The position numbers and the translations under genes are program-made. From the NCBI RefSeq assembly GCF_002775205.1, contig NC_036464.1:8425291-8489290 (forward strand): a DNA stretch of 64,000 nucleotides, read 5' to 3'. Numbering within the stretch: the first letter of the stretch is position 1; the number at the start of each line of letters is the position of its first letter. The DNA comes from Xiphophorus maculatus. Its lineage: Eukaryota > Chordata > Actinopteri > Cyprinodontiformes > Poeciliidae. This document shows, one piece after another, positions 27,124 through 37,010 of this stretch. The notes under the pieces are model-generated. The model did no database searches. It was given only the letters and a program-made list of their open reading frames with translations, and was not told the DNA's origin.

Positions 27124-29667
27124 ATGCACTGCTATGAGAGCGTGGTGAACTATCTGAGCTGTGGGATGCTGCTGGCAGGACTTCTTCACCTGATCAATCA
27201 CAGGAAGGCACAGGCCTCCTATGGACGCCACATGAAACCCACCGCTCCAGCTATTCTGGTCCCTGCCAGAGTTGCCTGGTTCCTGCAGGAGATGCCAGCT
27301 CTTCTGATGCCGCTGCTGCTGATGCACCTTTCACGCCAATATTCTACTATGGGGAGAGCCATATTGCTAAAGACCTTCTGTCTGCACTATTTCCACAGGT
27401 AAGAGCAAAGAGAGGGGCTTAATTTAGGATGCTAAGAGTACATATAAAACCTCATAAGCCTCACAGGGTTTTCTGAATTATGTCTTTAAAATAACATTTC
27501 CAAATCTAGTTTAGTTTTACTAAGCAATGACAAAGTATTTAAATAATCTTGGTATCAAAATAAAGCGAACCCTTGGGATACTGGTTTAGTTAAAAATGTG
27601 GATGACATAAAATAATTTAGATTTTTTTTTTTGTCCCTTGCCAGTATATTTTTGCACTATACAGTACATAAACCTTTCAGAAATATAAACAACATATATT
27701 TTATATTTTAGAAATATAAACCTGCGCACAGATTGATGCAGCTGACATAAACTAGAGCAAATTTACAGAGGTTTCATTAAAAAATTCCCAGGTGGTTTCC
27801 CATTGGCACAAGTTGGCACCATTTACTAAACAGATTCCTGTGTTTTTACTTACTAAACATAATAAAATTATTTTTACATATCTATGTGCTTGTATTATTT
27901 AATACCCACATTTATTTTTCGTCCAATTACAATAAAACAATAAGTTTTTTTTACTTCCACTTTTTTTTACTGTTTATTGTTAAAAAAAAAAAAAAGAACA
28001 CCAAATTTAGACACATTTTACTGATTTTTTTCCCCTGAACTACCAAAATATATATATTTTTTGCCATTTCTAGAGCTATGTACAATGTTTTTTTTTGATG
28101 AAGGTTCTGGTCACTGACATCTGTCCCGCAGCCCTTGGACATAAACTCAGATGCTTCCTGCTCAACTCTAATGGTTTTTATCAGCTTCCAAGAATCTGAC
28201 ATTTTTGTTGATGCCAAATACTGGAGGGGCGTGCAGTAATGAGTGTAGGGGAAAAAGTTAAGCTCTGCTCCTGGTACTGGGGTATTAGGGCTCGCATATG
28301 ACCTTGTTTATGTTTGAAAACTTCTATTATCTTACCTGAAAGACAATACAAGCAATGGGAAAGTCATTTACATTCAGCTGTATCTTAAAATGTTGAAAAA
28401 GTTAATTTATTTCAGTAAATCAGCTCAGACAGTAAATTCATAAGATGTATTTCAAGTGTTTATTTCTATTCAATTTTGGTCTTTACTGATTCACTCTCTT
28501 ATAACATTGTCATGAACTGTATTTGCACTCAATAGTTGATTGGTTCTCCTTTTATGTGAGTTATTGCATCAGTGAAGCTTAACATGGAAGTGATCAAACT
28601 GTGGCTCTGCTGTGGAAGCCCAGATTGTTTTGAAAGCAACCTTCAGCTCATTAACATTGTTGGCTCTGCATCTTCTCAACTTCCTCCAACAATACTCCAA
28701 AGATTGTCTTCGAGGTTCAGGTCAGGCTAATTTGCTGGCCAAATAAAGCATTTCAGACTCGACCTCAAACAACTTGGATTCTGTGCCTACCTACTCTGCC
28801 TCCAAACTCTTTGACCTTGATTTCAGGAATGGCTGAACGTATCCAGGATATGAGCTGTAGTAACATTACACCTCTACCTCTTGGTCTACCTTCTCTTTCT
28901 GTTATCTGTCTGTCTATCACAGGACATTTGTGTATTCCCTTCTGACCAGAGGACAGCCTTTCCCTCTGAGTGTGATGGCCACAGCAGGCTTCTTCTGCTT
29001 GTTGAACGGTTCTCTGCAGGGTCACTATCTGCTGCACTGTGCCCAGTTTGATGAGGAATGGTCAGCTGACTACCGCTATACAATTGGTAAGCACACGCTC
29101 TTTTTTTCCCCCCTCTCATCTTAAATCCTTTTTAAACATAAGATGACTTGTGAAATGTTAGCTGTGTTGCATGTTATTTCAGGCTTAGTGGTGTTTTACA
29201 TCGGAATGGCCATTAATATACACAGCGATTACATTCTGCGCAACCTGAGGAAACCTAAAGAGATAGTTTACAAAATTCCAGCAGGTATGACCCTGATTAT
29301 ACTCAAGTAAACTGTCCTCCAAAATGGGCTTGCACTCACACAGTCTCCTTAATCTTCTGCAGGAGGCTTATTTGAATATGTGTCTGGTGCCAACTACTTT
29401 GGGGAGCTGGTGGAGTGGTTTGGCTATGCCATAGTGACATGGTCCCTTCCAGGGTTCTCGATCGCTGTTTTTAGCCTCTGTTTTATTGGACCAAGAGCCT
29501 ATTACCATCACAAGTACCTACAATATTTTCAAAAGATTAATGATCCCTGTTTTTGTACTGTCGTTTATTTTATTCCTAATTTCTCTTATCTTCGTTACAG
29601 GTTTTATAAGGAACATTTTAAAGAATACCCCAGGTTTCGAAAGGCTTTGATTCCATTCATCTTCTGA
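27124..29667 (+). CDS. srd5a2: Steroid 5-alpha-reductase 2 (5 exons)
   Basis: 3-oxo-5-alpha-steroid 4-dehydrogenase: an NADPH-dependent ER membrane enzyme that reduces testosterone to dihydrotestosterone and acts on other 3-oxo-delta4 steroids. Exons: 27124-27398, 28923-29086, 29183-29284, 29363-29513, 29601-29667; GT-AG introns, phases closing to 759 nt, 252 aa (human 254). It is hydrophobic throughout with several membrane segments. Residues matching human catalytic or NADPH-site positions are present: Glu56 (WFLQE, human Glu57), Tyr89 (LHYFHR, human Tyr91), Glu195 (FGELVEW, human Glu197), His229 (human His231) and Arg244 (RKALIPFIF). INIHSDYILR and YVSGANYFGE are family signatures. Position beside memo1 supports the SRD5A2 rather than SRD5A1 assignment; whether this is the a or b teleost copy cannot be told. 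Intron 1 (1.5 kb) carries a Tc1 fragment; the others are under 100 bp. Confidence 0.96.
28375..28835 (-). mobile_element. Tc1-like fragment in srd5a2 intron 1
   Basis: Shares ordered words with the element at 24.8 kb (ctgtggctctgctg.ggaag, cagctcattaacattgttgg, ggttcaggtcaggctaattt, caacttggattctgtgcc). An internal piece of the transposase is deleted. It ends about 90 bp upstream of exon 2. Confidence 0.7.
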
Positions 29668-29794
29668 AACATCCTCTCATTAACTTTTGTTGGGGAACGG
29701 TTCTAGTTTTAGCTCTAGAACACCAAATGCATGATATTTTAGACACATATTTCTGAGATCTCTAGTTTTAAGATTGTTCTTTTTAAAGATGTGC

Positions 29795-29905
29795 TGTGCT
29801 GAGGAAACCAGAGTACCCAGAGGAAACCCACACATAAAGGGGGAAACCATGCAAACTAAATGCACAAAGCCTGCAGACTGGAATTCAAACCCAGAACTTT
29901 ATTGC
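29795..29905 (-). mobile_element. Retroposon fragment (reverse orientation)
   Basis: Words aaaccagagtacccagagga, accatgcaaactaaatgc and attcaaacccagaac are the reverse complement, in order, of the retroposon at 30.80-31.08 kb. It starts about 130 bp after the srd5a2 stop and may lie in the 3' UTR. Confidence 0.55.
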
Positions 29906-29971
29906 CACAATTTGCTCACCATGCAGCCCTTGATCTATTCATGCCTTGAAGAAAAAGAACACACTCTCCTC

Positions 29972-30270
29972 ACCTGAGGGCAGATGTGGCTCACTGGGTA
30001 GAGTAATAATTTTGAAATGGGAATTTGTGGGTTCCAAGTCAAGTCAAGTCAAGTTTATTTATATCACACATTTCAGCAACAAGACAGTTTGAAGTGCTTC
30101 ATACCATAAAAACATAATAATGCAGGTTCCAGCTTTCTCCTGTCACATGTTGATGTTCCACTGCTCAAGGCACTTAACCCCGAGTTGCCTACTTGTCTGC
30201 GTATCAGTGTATGCAATTGTGTGTGTTGGTGATTGTGACTAGAAGAATGTGATTTTTGTGCACTTTAGGG
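29972..30270 (+). mobile_element. tRNA-type SINE split by another insertion
   Basis: The head gtggctcactgggtagagta is A-box-like and gggttcc is a decayed B-box-like word. The tail (ctcaaggcacttaacccc, gttgcctacttgtctgcgta, gtgattgtgactagaagaat) is the body of a common fish SINE. A foreign block of about 90 bp (30038-30125) interrupts it, flanked by the repeated word ggttcca. Confidence 0.65.
30038..30125 (-). mobile_element. Short retroelement tail inserted in SINE
   Basis: Begins with repeated gtcaa units, followed by gtttatttatatcacacatt and cagcaacaagacagtttgaa. The same block occurs in inverse orientation at 31.66-31.74 kb. It is flanked by ggttcca on both sides, consistent with a target-site duplication. 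Confidence 0.6.
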
Positions 30271-30492
30271 TTTTTAAACCATTTTGAGTTTTCAGTATTA
30301 CAAGAAAAAGACTATAAATTCAGTGTACCATACAGATGTTTGCTGTGCCTTTATGGATGTGTTTGAGGCCTCTACTATTTTTAAGAAAGTTAATGTTTTC
30401 CTCAAACTCATTCTGTATCAAATTGTATCTGTGCTTGTTATTTGCCCCCTGATGGAGGATCTAGTCAGGTGTTCCCAGTCCATCCTTTACAG

Positions 30493-30709
30493 CACAAGTG
30501 TCAAACTCCAGTCCTGGAGGGCCACTGCCCTCAAACTTTTAGATGTGCCTCTGTTGCACCCCACCTGAATAAAATAATTAGGTCATTAGCAAGGCTCTGG
30601 AGAACTTATTTACACAAGAAGGAGGTAATTAAGTTGTTTCATTCCAGTATTTTGTACCTCTAAAATCTGCAGGACAGTGGCCCTTGAGGACTGGAGTTTG
30701 ACACCCCCG
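30493..30709. mobile_element. hAT-type MITE with 8-bp target duplication
   Basis: A 217-bp element with long imperfect inverted ends: gtgtcaaactccagtcctgg at the left, and its complement (ggactggagtttgacac) at the right. It is bounded by the perfect 8-bp direct repeat ctttacag at 30485-30492 and 30710-30717, the hallmark length for hAT insertions. No ORF. Confidence 0.9.
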
Positions 30710-30799
30710 CTTTACAGCTTCAGTCCCTCAACTTCTAAATGCATCCATGTTTCATCATACTTGAGTCAAACAGCTGAATTTACCTTCTGAGCATATGTT

Positions 30800-31080
30800 T
30801 GGGTTTTGCAAATTCTCGTTTTTGGAAGAATAAAGGTGCTGGTTTCGACTCCCTATCTGGGGTCTTTCTGCATGGAGTTTACATGTTCTCCCTGTGCATG
30901 CATGGTTCTCTCCTGGTACTCCCACAATTCAAATACATAACTGTTAGATTAAATGGTATCTAAATTTGTTTATATGAGGGTGTGGTTCCATGGTTGTTTT
31001 TCTCTGTGTTGTCCTGAGATGGACTGGGGATCTGTCCAATGACCACTGGAGAAAGGCACCAACCCCTTGTGACCATGAAA
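30800..31080 (+). mobile_element. Interspersed fish retroposon
   Basis: Ordered blocks: gggtctttctgcatggag, catgttctccctgtgcatgc, tctgtgttgtcctgagatgg, actggggatctgtccaatg. This is a well-known fish non-LTR/SINE sequence as I remember it. Reverse-orientation relatives lie at 20.8 and 29.8 kb. Confidence 0.6.
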
Positions 31081-31661
31081 GAAAGTAAGCATGAAAACTC
31101 TTTTTTTTGGCAGATGGCTTTAGGAATCTGCATCCAAATTGTGGTTTCAACCCTCTTAACACCTAATTTATCTTTTATACACTGATAATTCTGAAACCTT
31201 TTGAGGCCATTCAAGGTCAAAACCCTTGATGACAGAATCTTGTTTTTGCTTTATGACGCCTTGTGGATGCTCTCAGAATTGCAGGTACGAGTGCCATCTT
31301 TTATTCAGGAATCCAAAATGACTGTACGCACAAATAAACACCAAAACAAACTAACAAAAAAGAGCTTTTAATAGTGTCCAGCAACTCATAACAACCTATT
31401 GTTTCATTAAATGTTATATACACCAATATGCACTATACAGTGATGTATGCAAATCTGGAACCAACTTCCAGAAAACTGCAAAACAGCTGCATTACTGAGT
31501 TCCTTTAAATCAAGGCTAAACCCTCATGTGTTAGAGTTACCTTTGATTCGTAGTTACAGGAACATTGATGATTATATTTAATTTATATATATGTGATGAT
31601 TTTGATGATGGCATTTGATGAAATGTAATGTTTATTACTTGTTTCATAACTGGATACTGTG

Positions 31662-31735
31662 TGATATGTTTATGGTGTAAAGCACTTTGAACTGTCTTGT
31701 TGCTAAAATGTGATGTTCAAATAAACTTGACTTGA
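31662..31735 (+). mobile_element. Short retroelement tail, inverse of 30.04-kb copy
   Basis: gcactttgaactgtcttgtt, then gctaaaatgtgatgttc and aaataaacttgacttgactg is the reverse complement of the block at 30038-30110. The two copies form a 1.6-kb-spaced inverted pair. Confidence 0.65.
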
Positions 31736-32099
31736 CTGGACTGGAAGAAAACTGTGAAGTAAAGGCATTTAGTATTTTTATTCAGGTCTGTTTTATTGGT
31801 CAGTGGATCAAATGTTTTTGTTTTTTTTTAAGGAAATTTCATAACTTACTATATATAATGTGCCCACATCAAAACTGCAATTTTATTTATTTTTTAAGAG
31901 ATGAAAGAAGTATTATTTAATTAGAATTTGACATTTATTTTGTAAATAGTCAATATATATTTAAAAAAAGTAACAAAGAAATCATTTTAGAAGAAAAACA
32001 GTGGGAGTCCATTCAGTGTTTCATGAAACTTTGCTAAAGTTTTTTAAAGGTGAGTAATAACCAGTTCAACTTAAAAAAAAAAGTTTGATGTTCTGATTC

Positions 32100-32215
32100 T
32101 CTGAGGCAGGAGTTTGTTCTGTAAACGGTGGGTTGCTAGTTCAAATCCCCGGTCCATCTGTTAGATGAATGGATGACTAATTGTAGTGTAAAGCACTTTG
32201 ACCCTCTGAACTAGG
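32100..32215 (+). mobile_element. SINE-like fragment
   Basis: Contains a B-box-like stretch (gctagttcaaatccccgg) and the SINE tail word gtgtaaagcactttgac. Truncated. Confidence 0.5.
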
Positions 32216-32289
32216 AACTATAAAATTTCAGACCAATTACCATTATTTCTGGTATTAGGCTTTACGCAGTTCAACATTGTAACTCATTT

Positions 32290-32715
32290 TATAAAATTTT
32301 ATTCAGAGTTGTTGTAGATGCTGATGGCTCTGGGTAGGAAGGATATTCTGTAGCAGTCTGTATTACAGCAGCTTTGAAGAAACCTCTGAGTAAAAACTAT
32401 TTTTGTTATGATGAAGAGGATGCTAAGGATTGTCTGAAATTTTCCTGGTTTTATAAAAAGTTCTTCTTTGCACCATCATCTCCTGAGCAAACCAGAAAAC
32501 AGCCAATCTTCTTTATCGGCTTGTTGAGCTTTTTTCACCGACTCTTTTGTCCCTTGCTCTGATGCTGTTGCCCCAACAGATGATGACCATAGAGATTACA
32601 CACTCCAAAACAGACTTATAGAAGATATGCAGCATCCTGCTGCAAACACTGAGGGACCGAAGTGCAAGATGAATGCATATAAACTTCTGACCAGTACTCC
32701 TAATATTCAATTATG
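32290..32715 (-). mobile_element. LINE 3' region fragment
   Basis: Words tgatggctctgggtaggaag, gctgttgccccaacagatga, agacttatagaagatatgca and ctgcaaacactgagggacc follow in order the antisense 3' part of a widespread percomorph LINE as I recall it. The reading frame is broken. A second, shorter relative follows at 32.84 kb and another is nested at 52.55 kb. Confidence 0.55.
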
Positions 32716-32839
32716 CTCTGCTGATTGCAAACAGTAGTACATGAACAAAACTGTTCTGTGTTTATGTGTTGCACTATTCAAAATGTATTTTAATTTAAAA
32801 AAATAATTTATTGCAAAGGAAAAATAGATATTGTAACTG

Positions 32840-33060
32840 ATATTAAAGTGTCTTCAGAAAGTTGTCATGGATGGTGATGCTGTGGACAGGAAGGATCTTT
32901 GGTAGCAGTCAGTATTGTAATAAATCTGAAAAGTGTTCTCACTGAAGACTGAAGAACATTCTGAAGGCTGTTATGACATGCTAACAGCTCAATATCTGGG
33001 CAGTAGAGACAATGTTCCACAGTAATATGTCCTGGATGAGACCATATGTTGTTAACAAGC
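32840..33060 (-). mobile_element. LINE 3' fragment, second copy
   Basis: gctgtggacaggaaggatct, then ttggtagcagtcagtattgt parallels the block at 32.3 kb (gggtaggaaggatattctgt, agcagtctgtatta). Heavily diverged. Confidence 0.5.
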
Positions 33061-33253
33061 TCTGCCAATCCTCATTTGCTTTTGCTGCTCCTCTTTATAT
33101 CTCTTTCTGGCCATATGGTTAGAAAGACATTGGAGTTGAGGATAATACTCTTTATGATCCATGGAAGAGATGGTTGTAACTTCCTGCTTCCTGCTGAAGA
33201 CCAACATTCCCAAAGCATGATGGTGCCACCATTTTGCTTTACAGTGGGGATGC

Positions 33254-33259
33254 TTTATT
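33254..33259 (-). promoter_or_regulatory. mkks: Candidate mkks poly(A) signal
   Basis: AATAAA on the minus strand, about 145 bp after the mkks stop codon. Confidence 0.55.
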
Positions 33260-33401
33260 GATGTGTATTAATTTACTGCCAGAGTGTTCTGCATGCTGAA
33301 TAATAATAGTAAAAATGTAATTTACTGTTTACATAAAATAATAATAAAATAAAAAAGAGTGTCTGTGATGTTATCTCATTGTTGATAACACATCTTCATA
33401 G

Positions 33402-36364
33402 TTAGTTCACATCCTGAATTACATATCTCACATCCAGTACAAGATTAGCAGTTTCCACGGCAACTTCTAACGCGTTAACTTTAGCTGTGAAGGAGTCAAG
33501 TACGGTCGGCTGCAGTGGTGCTGCTGTTAACAAGGGTGCCGGGGAGAACTCTGCATATTCAGTGTTTAGGTAGCTCCACTTTCTATTTTGGCAGCTTTGT
33601 ACCACTCCACAGCCACAGAGTGCCGTAGCGTCCTTCAGGTGTTCCTCTGTAACATCTGAAGGGAGAGTCCAGTGGTGTGCGTGAGTCAGGTCGATGAGAG
33701 AAGCACCGTTGTCGTGCTCTAGAGATGTGGCCACCGACTCCAGAGAGCGGCAGAATGCCTCAGCAGCAAGAAGGTACTCCGTCTGTGAGCAGCTCAAAAC
33801 AGGTGAAGACTCCGAAACATCATTCTTGCTCTGTAAAAGAAGATATTATCATTACAAAAGCTAAGATTAATGTAAACTTTAGGCCTAGAAGATATGGCTG
33901 AAAAACATATCACAATATAAGAGTTTCGGATCAGGTGATGTCTATTTTTAATTTTAATATCTGAGATACTGACAAACTAGTGACGTGACCTTTTCTCTTT
34001 TATCCAGTTTTCACTACATGCTGTTTTTTATTTTTTAAATTAAGCAGTTATGAGGCAGGGTGGCAAAACCTTAAACTGATACTACATAAGTTACTCAGTT
34101 GCAGGTTGTTGCTAGGTAACCAAAGAGTGAGTGAGTTAATAGATGTCACCCACCTTGCTCAGCTAACTGTGAGAGGCTGAGTGGCTAAAATCTTTCCTCT
34201 GCCTACATCTCCCAGAATGCCGTGTGGTTCTGGATAAGAGTTTGGTGAATATTCTATATATTGAAAATTCTATCAGATATATTATGTATTGGCATTGATC
34301 CCGTGCCTATCATGATATATATTATTACTGATTTATTGTGCAGCCCTAGTAAATTTAATGAAAAATGAATAAATGGAAAGGATTTTGACCTGGTATCTGA
34401 TATAAGCAGCTAAGTGGGTTTCAGTGCAGCCACCTCCGAGTAAAGCACACGGCTCCCTCAGAGTGAGCCTCAACACATGCTCCGTCTTCTGGCACACCAG
34501 CTGCATTTAAAAATATTGTTTTAGAACACAGGCACAAAGAGGCATGTATCATTGAAGAAGAATAGCACAACCATGCATTTTACATCCTTAACTTCCTTTA
34601 TGTTATGCATTAAAACCAACAATGCAGCTCTAGTTTCTATTTTATCTCACCTTCAGTTCATTCAGCATCGTTTCATTCCTGTGGCAGAGGATCATGGTAC
34701 AGGTGGTTGTTTTCCCAGCAGGGTGTAAATGCATCTTTGTCTTGGATCCAAACTGCCTGACACTGACATTATGGACCTCCCCATAGGCTGCGCGTGGGAT
34801 TGTGGTGTGAAGCGTGGCCACAGGTTGAGCACCTATTAGATAAGTAAACCAGGAGCAAAATGTACTTTAACTGCAAACTACACACATTGATGAAACGGGG
34901 TGTACATGTAGGTGCTTACAGTGGCTTCCAAAAGAATGCAATTAGCTTTAAGTTGTCCACATTTGGTCATTTTACAACTTACAATGTGATTTACTCGGAT
35001 TATTTGTGAAAGGTCAACACAAAGTAATGGATAATTGTAAAATGAAAAGAAAATTATACATTTTTCTCAAATTTTGCTTAGTAATAAAAATCTGAACTGT
35101 GTCTGTTTATTTGAGTTTAGACACCCTTACTCTGATACTCCTACATAAAATTCAGTGGATACCACCATTGAATTCAGAAATCCCCTATATAGTAATGAAC
35201 TGTCTAATCTGACCGACTGGACAGGGAGAACATTAATCACAAAAGCTATTGTACAAAAAAAGCTCCAAGAAAAAAATTAATGTTCAGAGATGCTTTGCAT
35301 CCCCTTCACCATTATTATACATTTAGTCAATATTATGCAATCTAGATTGTATTTGTACTTATCTGTATATTTGCTTGACACAAAGTCCTACCTGTCAGCT
35401 GAATAAGTGGCTCCATGAGACTGATTCCAAGTCTCTCTATGACTATTACACCATTGCATCTCAAGTAGTGCTGCAGCACTGGGTGGATGACCTTCTGACA
35501 CACAAATAACTTCACCTCATCTTTAAGCACCTGCTTTCCAAGTTCCAAAAGCTGATCCAGGATCTGTGAGTCAGTGTCCACACCCTGATGCACCTCGATC
35601 CTACCATCTCCAAGTTCACTAAGATCTCCAGCCAAAGATGCACTGAACAGAACCATACGCAGTGGACTACAAAGACTGCCAAGGGAAATGTTTTCAGGCG
35701 TGTCCAATAGTAGGCCAGAAAACACGGCTGATTCCAGCACAGAGTGTCCCTCTATTGGGATAGTAACTGTTCTGCCAAGCCGGACTTTATCTGGGATGTT
35801 GCAAGGAACAGTCAGTAGGAAGGCTTGAACAGCCAGCCTGCTGATGTGGGCTGATTCTGGTTCTGAAAGCACACAAGTCGGTTTGCTGGCGATAACACTG
35901 CGAGCTAAAGTAATCAAACTCCGGCTGCTGCAAAAGTCCAGCTTGACTTTACAACCACAGTCCTCTTGTTGTAGATGAGCAGTGCAGAGAGACAGAAGGT
36001 GCTTGTATACTCTGATCATCACGTCTTTCCTGAGGCCACATCGCCCTGCTTCTTCAATTAGAGACAGACAGAAAACAGAAGCGAACAAACCACAGTCACT
36101 GAAGCGGGAGACGTGATTCAGAATGGAGCCTTTTATCAGACTGATGATGGGATGAGAACAGGAAATGGCTTGAAGGAGAACAGATGAGGTGGAGGTGGTC
36201 ACTACGGCCCCTCCGATGTTGTTATGAACTTGTTTCAGCCTGGCAGTAGGACCGTAAGAAGACTTGAGAAGCTCCTTCATCAGGCGGAGTTTGTTACAAA
36301 CATCTGAGCTGTTCAGAGGGAGATCCGTACAGACAGAGGGAGATTTCTTCACGAGTCGAGACAT
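33402..36364 (-). CDS. mkks: MKKS/BBS6 chaperonin-like protein (4 coding exons)
   Basis: A vertebrate-specific relative of group II (CCT) chaperonins. With BBS10, BBS12 and CCT it assembles the BBSome needed for ciliary traffic, and it localises to centrosomes. Coding exons: 36364-35392, 34832-34651, 34500-34390, 33830-33402; GT-AG introns, phases closing to 1695 nt, 564 aa (human 570). Recognisable blocks: MSRLVKK start, [15 protein letters not shown] near residue 40 (equatorial chaperonin region), [17 protein letters not shown] near 90, [13 protein letters not shown] near 290, [17 protein letters not shown] near 405-420, and the C-terminus [20 protein letters not shown]. The ATG exon probably begins at 36481, because a strong acceptor (tttgctaatgtttcag) ends at 36482. 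Two upstream ORFs and the slx4ip promoter lie just beyond. Introns contain a MITE and a Tc1 remnant. Confidence 0.96.
33885..34350. mobile_element. Putative MITE in mkks last intron
   Basis: The left end (aggcctagaagatatggctg, then aaacatatcacaatataag) and right end (atgatatatattattactga, then ttattgtgcagccctag) resemble the two ends of a frequent fish element built from CGATAT words and ending AGCCCTAG. No ORF. Superfamily not determined. Confidence 0.45.
34917..35310 (+). mobile_element. Tc1/mariner remnant in mkks intron
   Basis: The left end has cagtggcttccaaaagaatg, then gtccacatttggtcatttta and aaaggtcaacacaaag. Further in, ctggacagggagaacattaa is a transposase-derived word on the plus strand. 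The right end is truncated near the exon at 35392. Antisense to mkks. Confidence 0.6.
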
Positions 36365-36560
36365 TTTGCATCAGTGAAGGTTAATTTAAACGTAAATAAC
36401 TCGCTATATACATCAATGCTGCTTCAAATGTAAGGGTGTCAACTCGCTATTACTCACTTCGTGGTTCTTAACACTGCCTAACTGAAACATTAGCAAAAAA
36501 TGCAAAGGTTTTACATACATGCTTAAAACATATTAACAAATATTGCAGTGCTTTAAAAAG

Positions 36561-36593
36561 TTTATTCTTTTTAAATAAAATAGCAATTTTATT
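36561..36593 (-). promoter_or_regulatory. mkks: Two poly(A) hexamers at the end of the mkks upstream ORFs
   Basis: AATAAA occurs on the minus strand at 36588-36593, touching the stop codon of the longer upstream ORF (36593-36595), and again at 36561-36566. Both lie before the splice acceptor at 36482, so cleavage here would give a short transcript containing only the upstream ORFs. Confidence 0.6.
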
Positions 36594-36775
36594 TAAATTA
36601 ACGACAGACAAAGTAGCAAAGAACAACAGGCACCAAACGAACACCACTCGTTTCCATGGTAGCGGTTACAGTGTTTAGTCCCACAGATGCCTTGTAACAT
36701 AGAAGCTTGCCACTTATAATATGGCGGCTGTTGTGGCGTATTGATTCCATGGTCCTCAGTGACCGCCCGTCGCAT
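36593..36775 (-). CDS. Upstream ORF 1 of mkks (60 aa)
   Basis: Begins ATG CGA CGG (MRRAVTEDHGINTP) and ends in a Cys/Leu-rich stretch (CCSLLLCLSLI). It lies about 0.23 kb upstream of the mkks start, on the same strand, and overlaps a second ORF in another frame. Human MKKS mRNA is known to carry conserved upstream ORFs, reported as mitochondrial peptides of about 63 and 50 residues with their own poly(A) sites. The length, overlap and position here match that arrangement, but sequence homology was not checked. The hydrophobic C-terminus could be a membrane anchor. Confidence 0.55.
   Translation of the reverse strand: MRRAVTEDHGINTPQQPPYYKWQASMLQGICGTKHCNRYHGNEWCSFGACCSLLLCLSLI
36598..36750 (-). 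CDS. Upstream ORF 2 of mkks (50 aa)
   Basis: Begins with ATG in a strong Kozak context (gaccATGG), giving MESIRHNSRHIISGK, and ends VRLVPVVLCYFVCR. It overlaps upstream ORF 1 almost completely in a different frame. The N-terminus is basic (Arg, His and Lys, with one Glu) and the C-terminus hydrophobic. At 50 codons it matches the reported size of the shorter human MKKS upstream peptide. The in-frame upstream extension to 36780 would need a GTG start and is not adopted. Confidence 0.55.
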   Translation of the reverse strand: MESIRHNSRHIISGKLLCYKASVGLNTVTATMETSGVRLVPVVLCYFVCR

Positions 36776-37010
36776 TTCACAGTAATTCCCTCAAGCGGAT
36801 TCGTTTATTTTACTCGCTTATTTTTTTTTTCCACAGAAGAGTGAAAATATAACTCATGTGCATTATTTGATATTTTGATTAGGGTCTGTTTTGCGAATCT
36901 TCCCAGTAAAAACAATTTCTCATATTTATGGCAGTTGGTGGACAGCAAAATAAACTGACGTCATCTCCAGGCGCTTTCTCATATTTCGTTCAAAACGTTT
37001 GGCGGTATGA
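36700..37010. promoter_or_regulatory. Divergent mkks / slx4ip promoter region
   Basis: Short head-to-head interval carrying a YY1-like atggcggc at 36721-36728, a perfect palindromic CRE (TGACGTCA) at 36956-36963, and an E2F-like tttggcgg near 36998-37005. The gene pair is head to head in mammals as well. Transcription starts cannot be placed from sequence; no noncoding first exon of slx4ip could be defined. Confidence 0.5.

Noticed and set aside
36598..36780. 60-codon ORF starting with GTG upstream of mkks
   Set aside because: GTG starts are not expected in a vertebrate mRNA. The same frame has a strong ATG at 36750, giving the 50-codon ORF reported instead.
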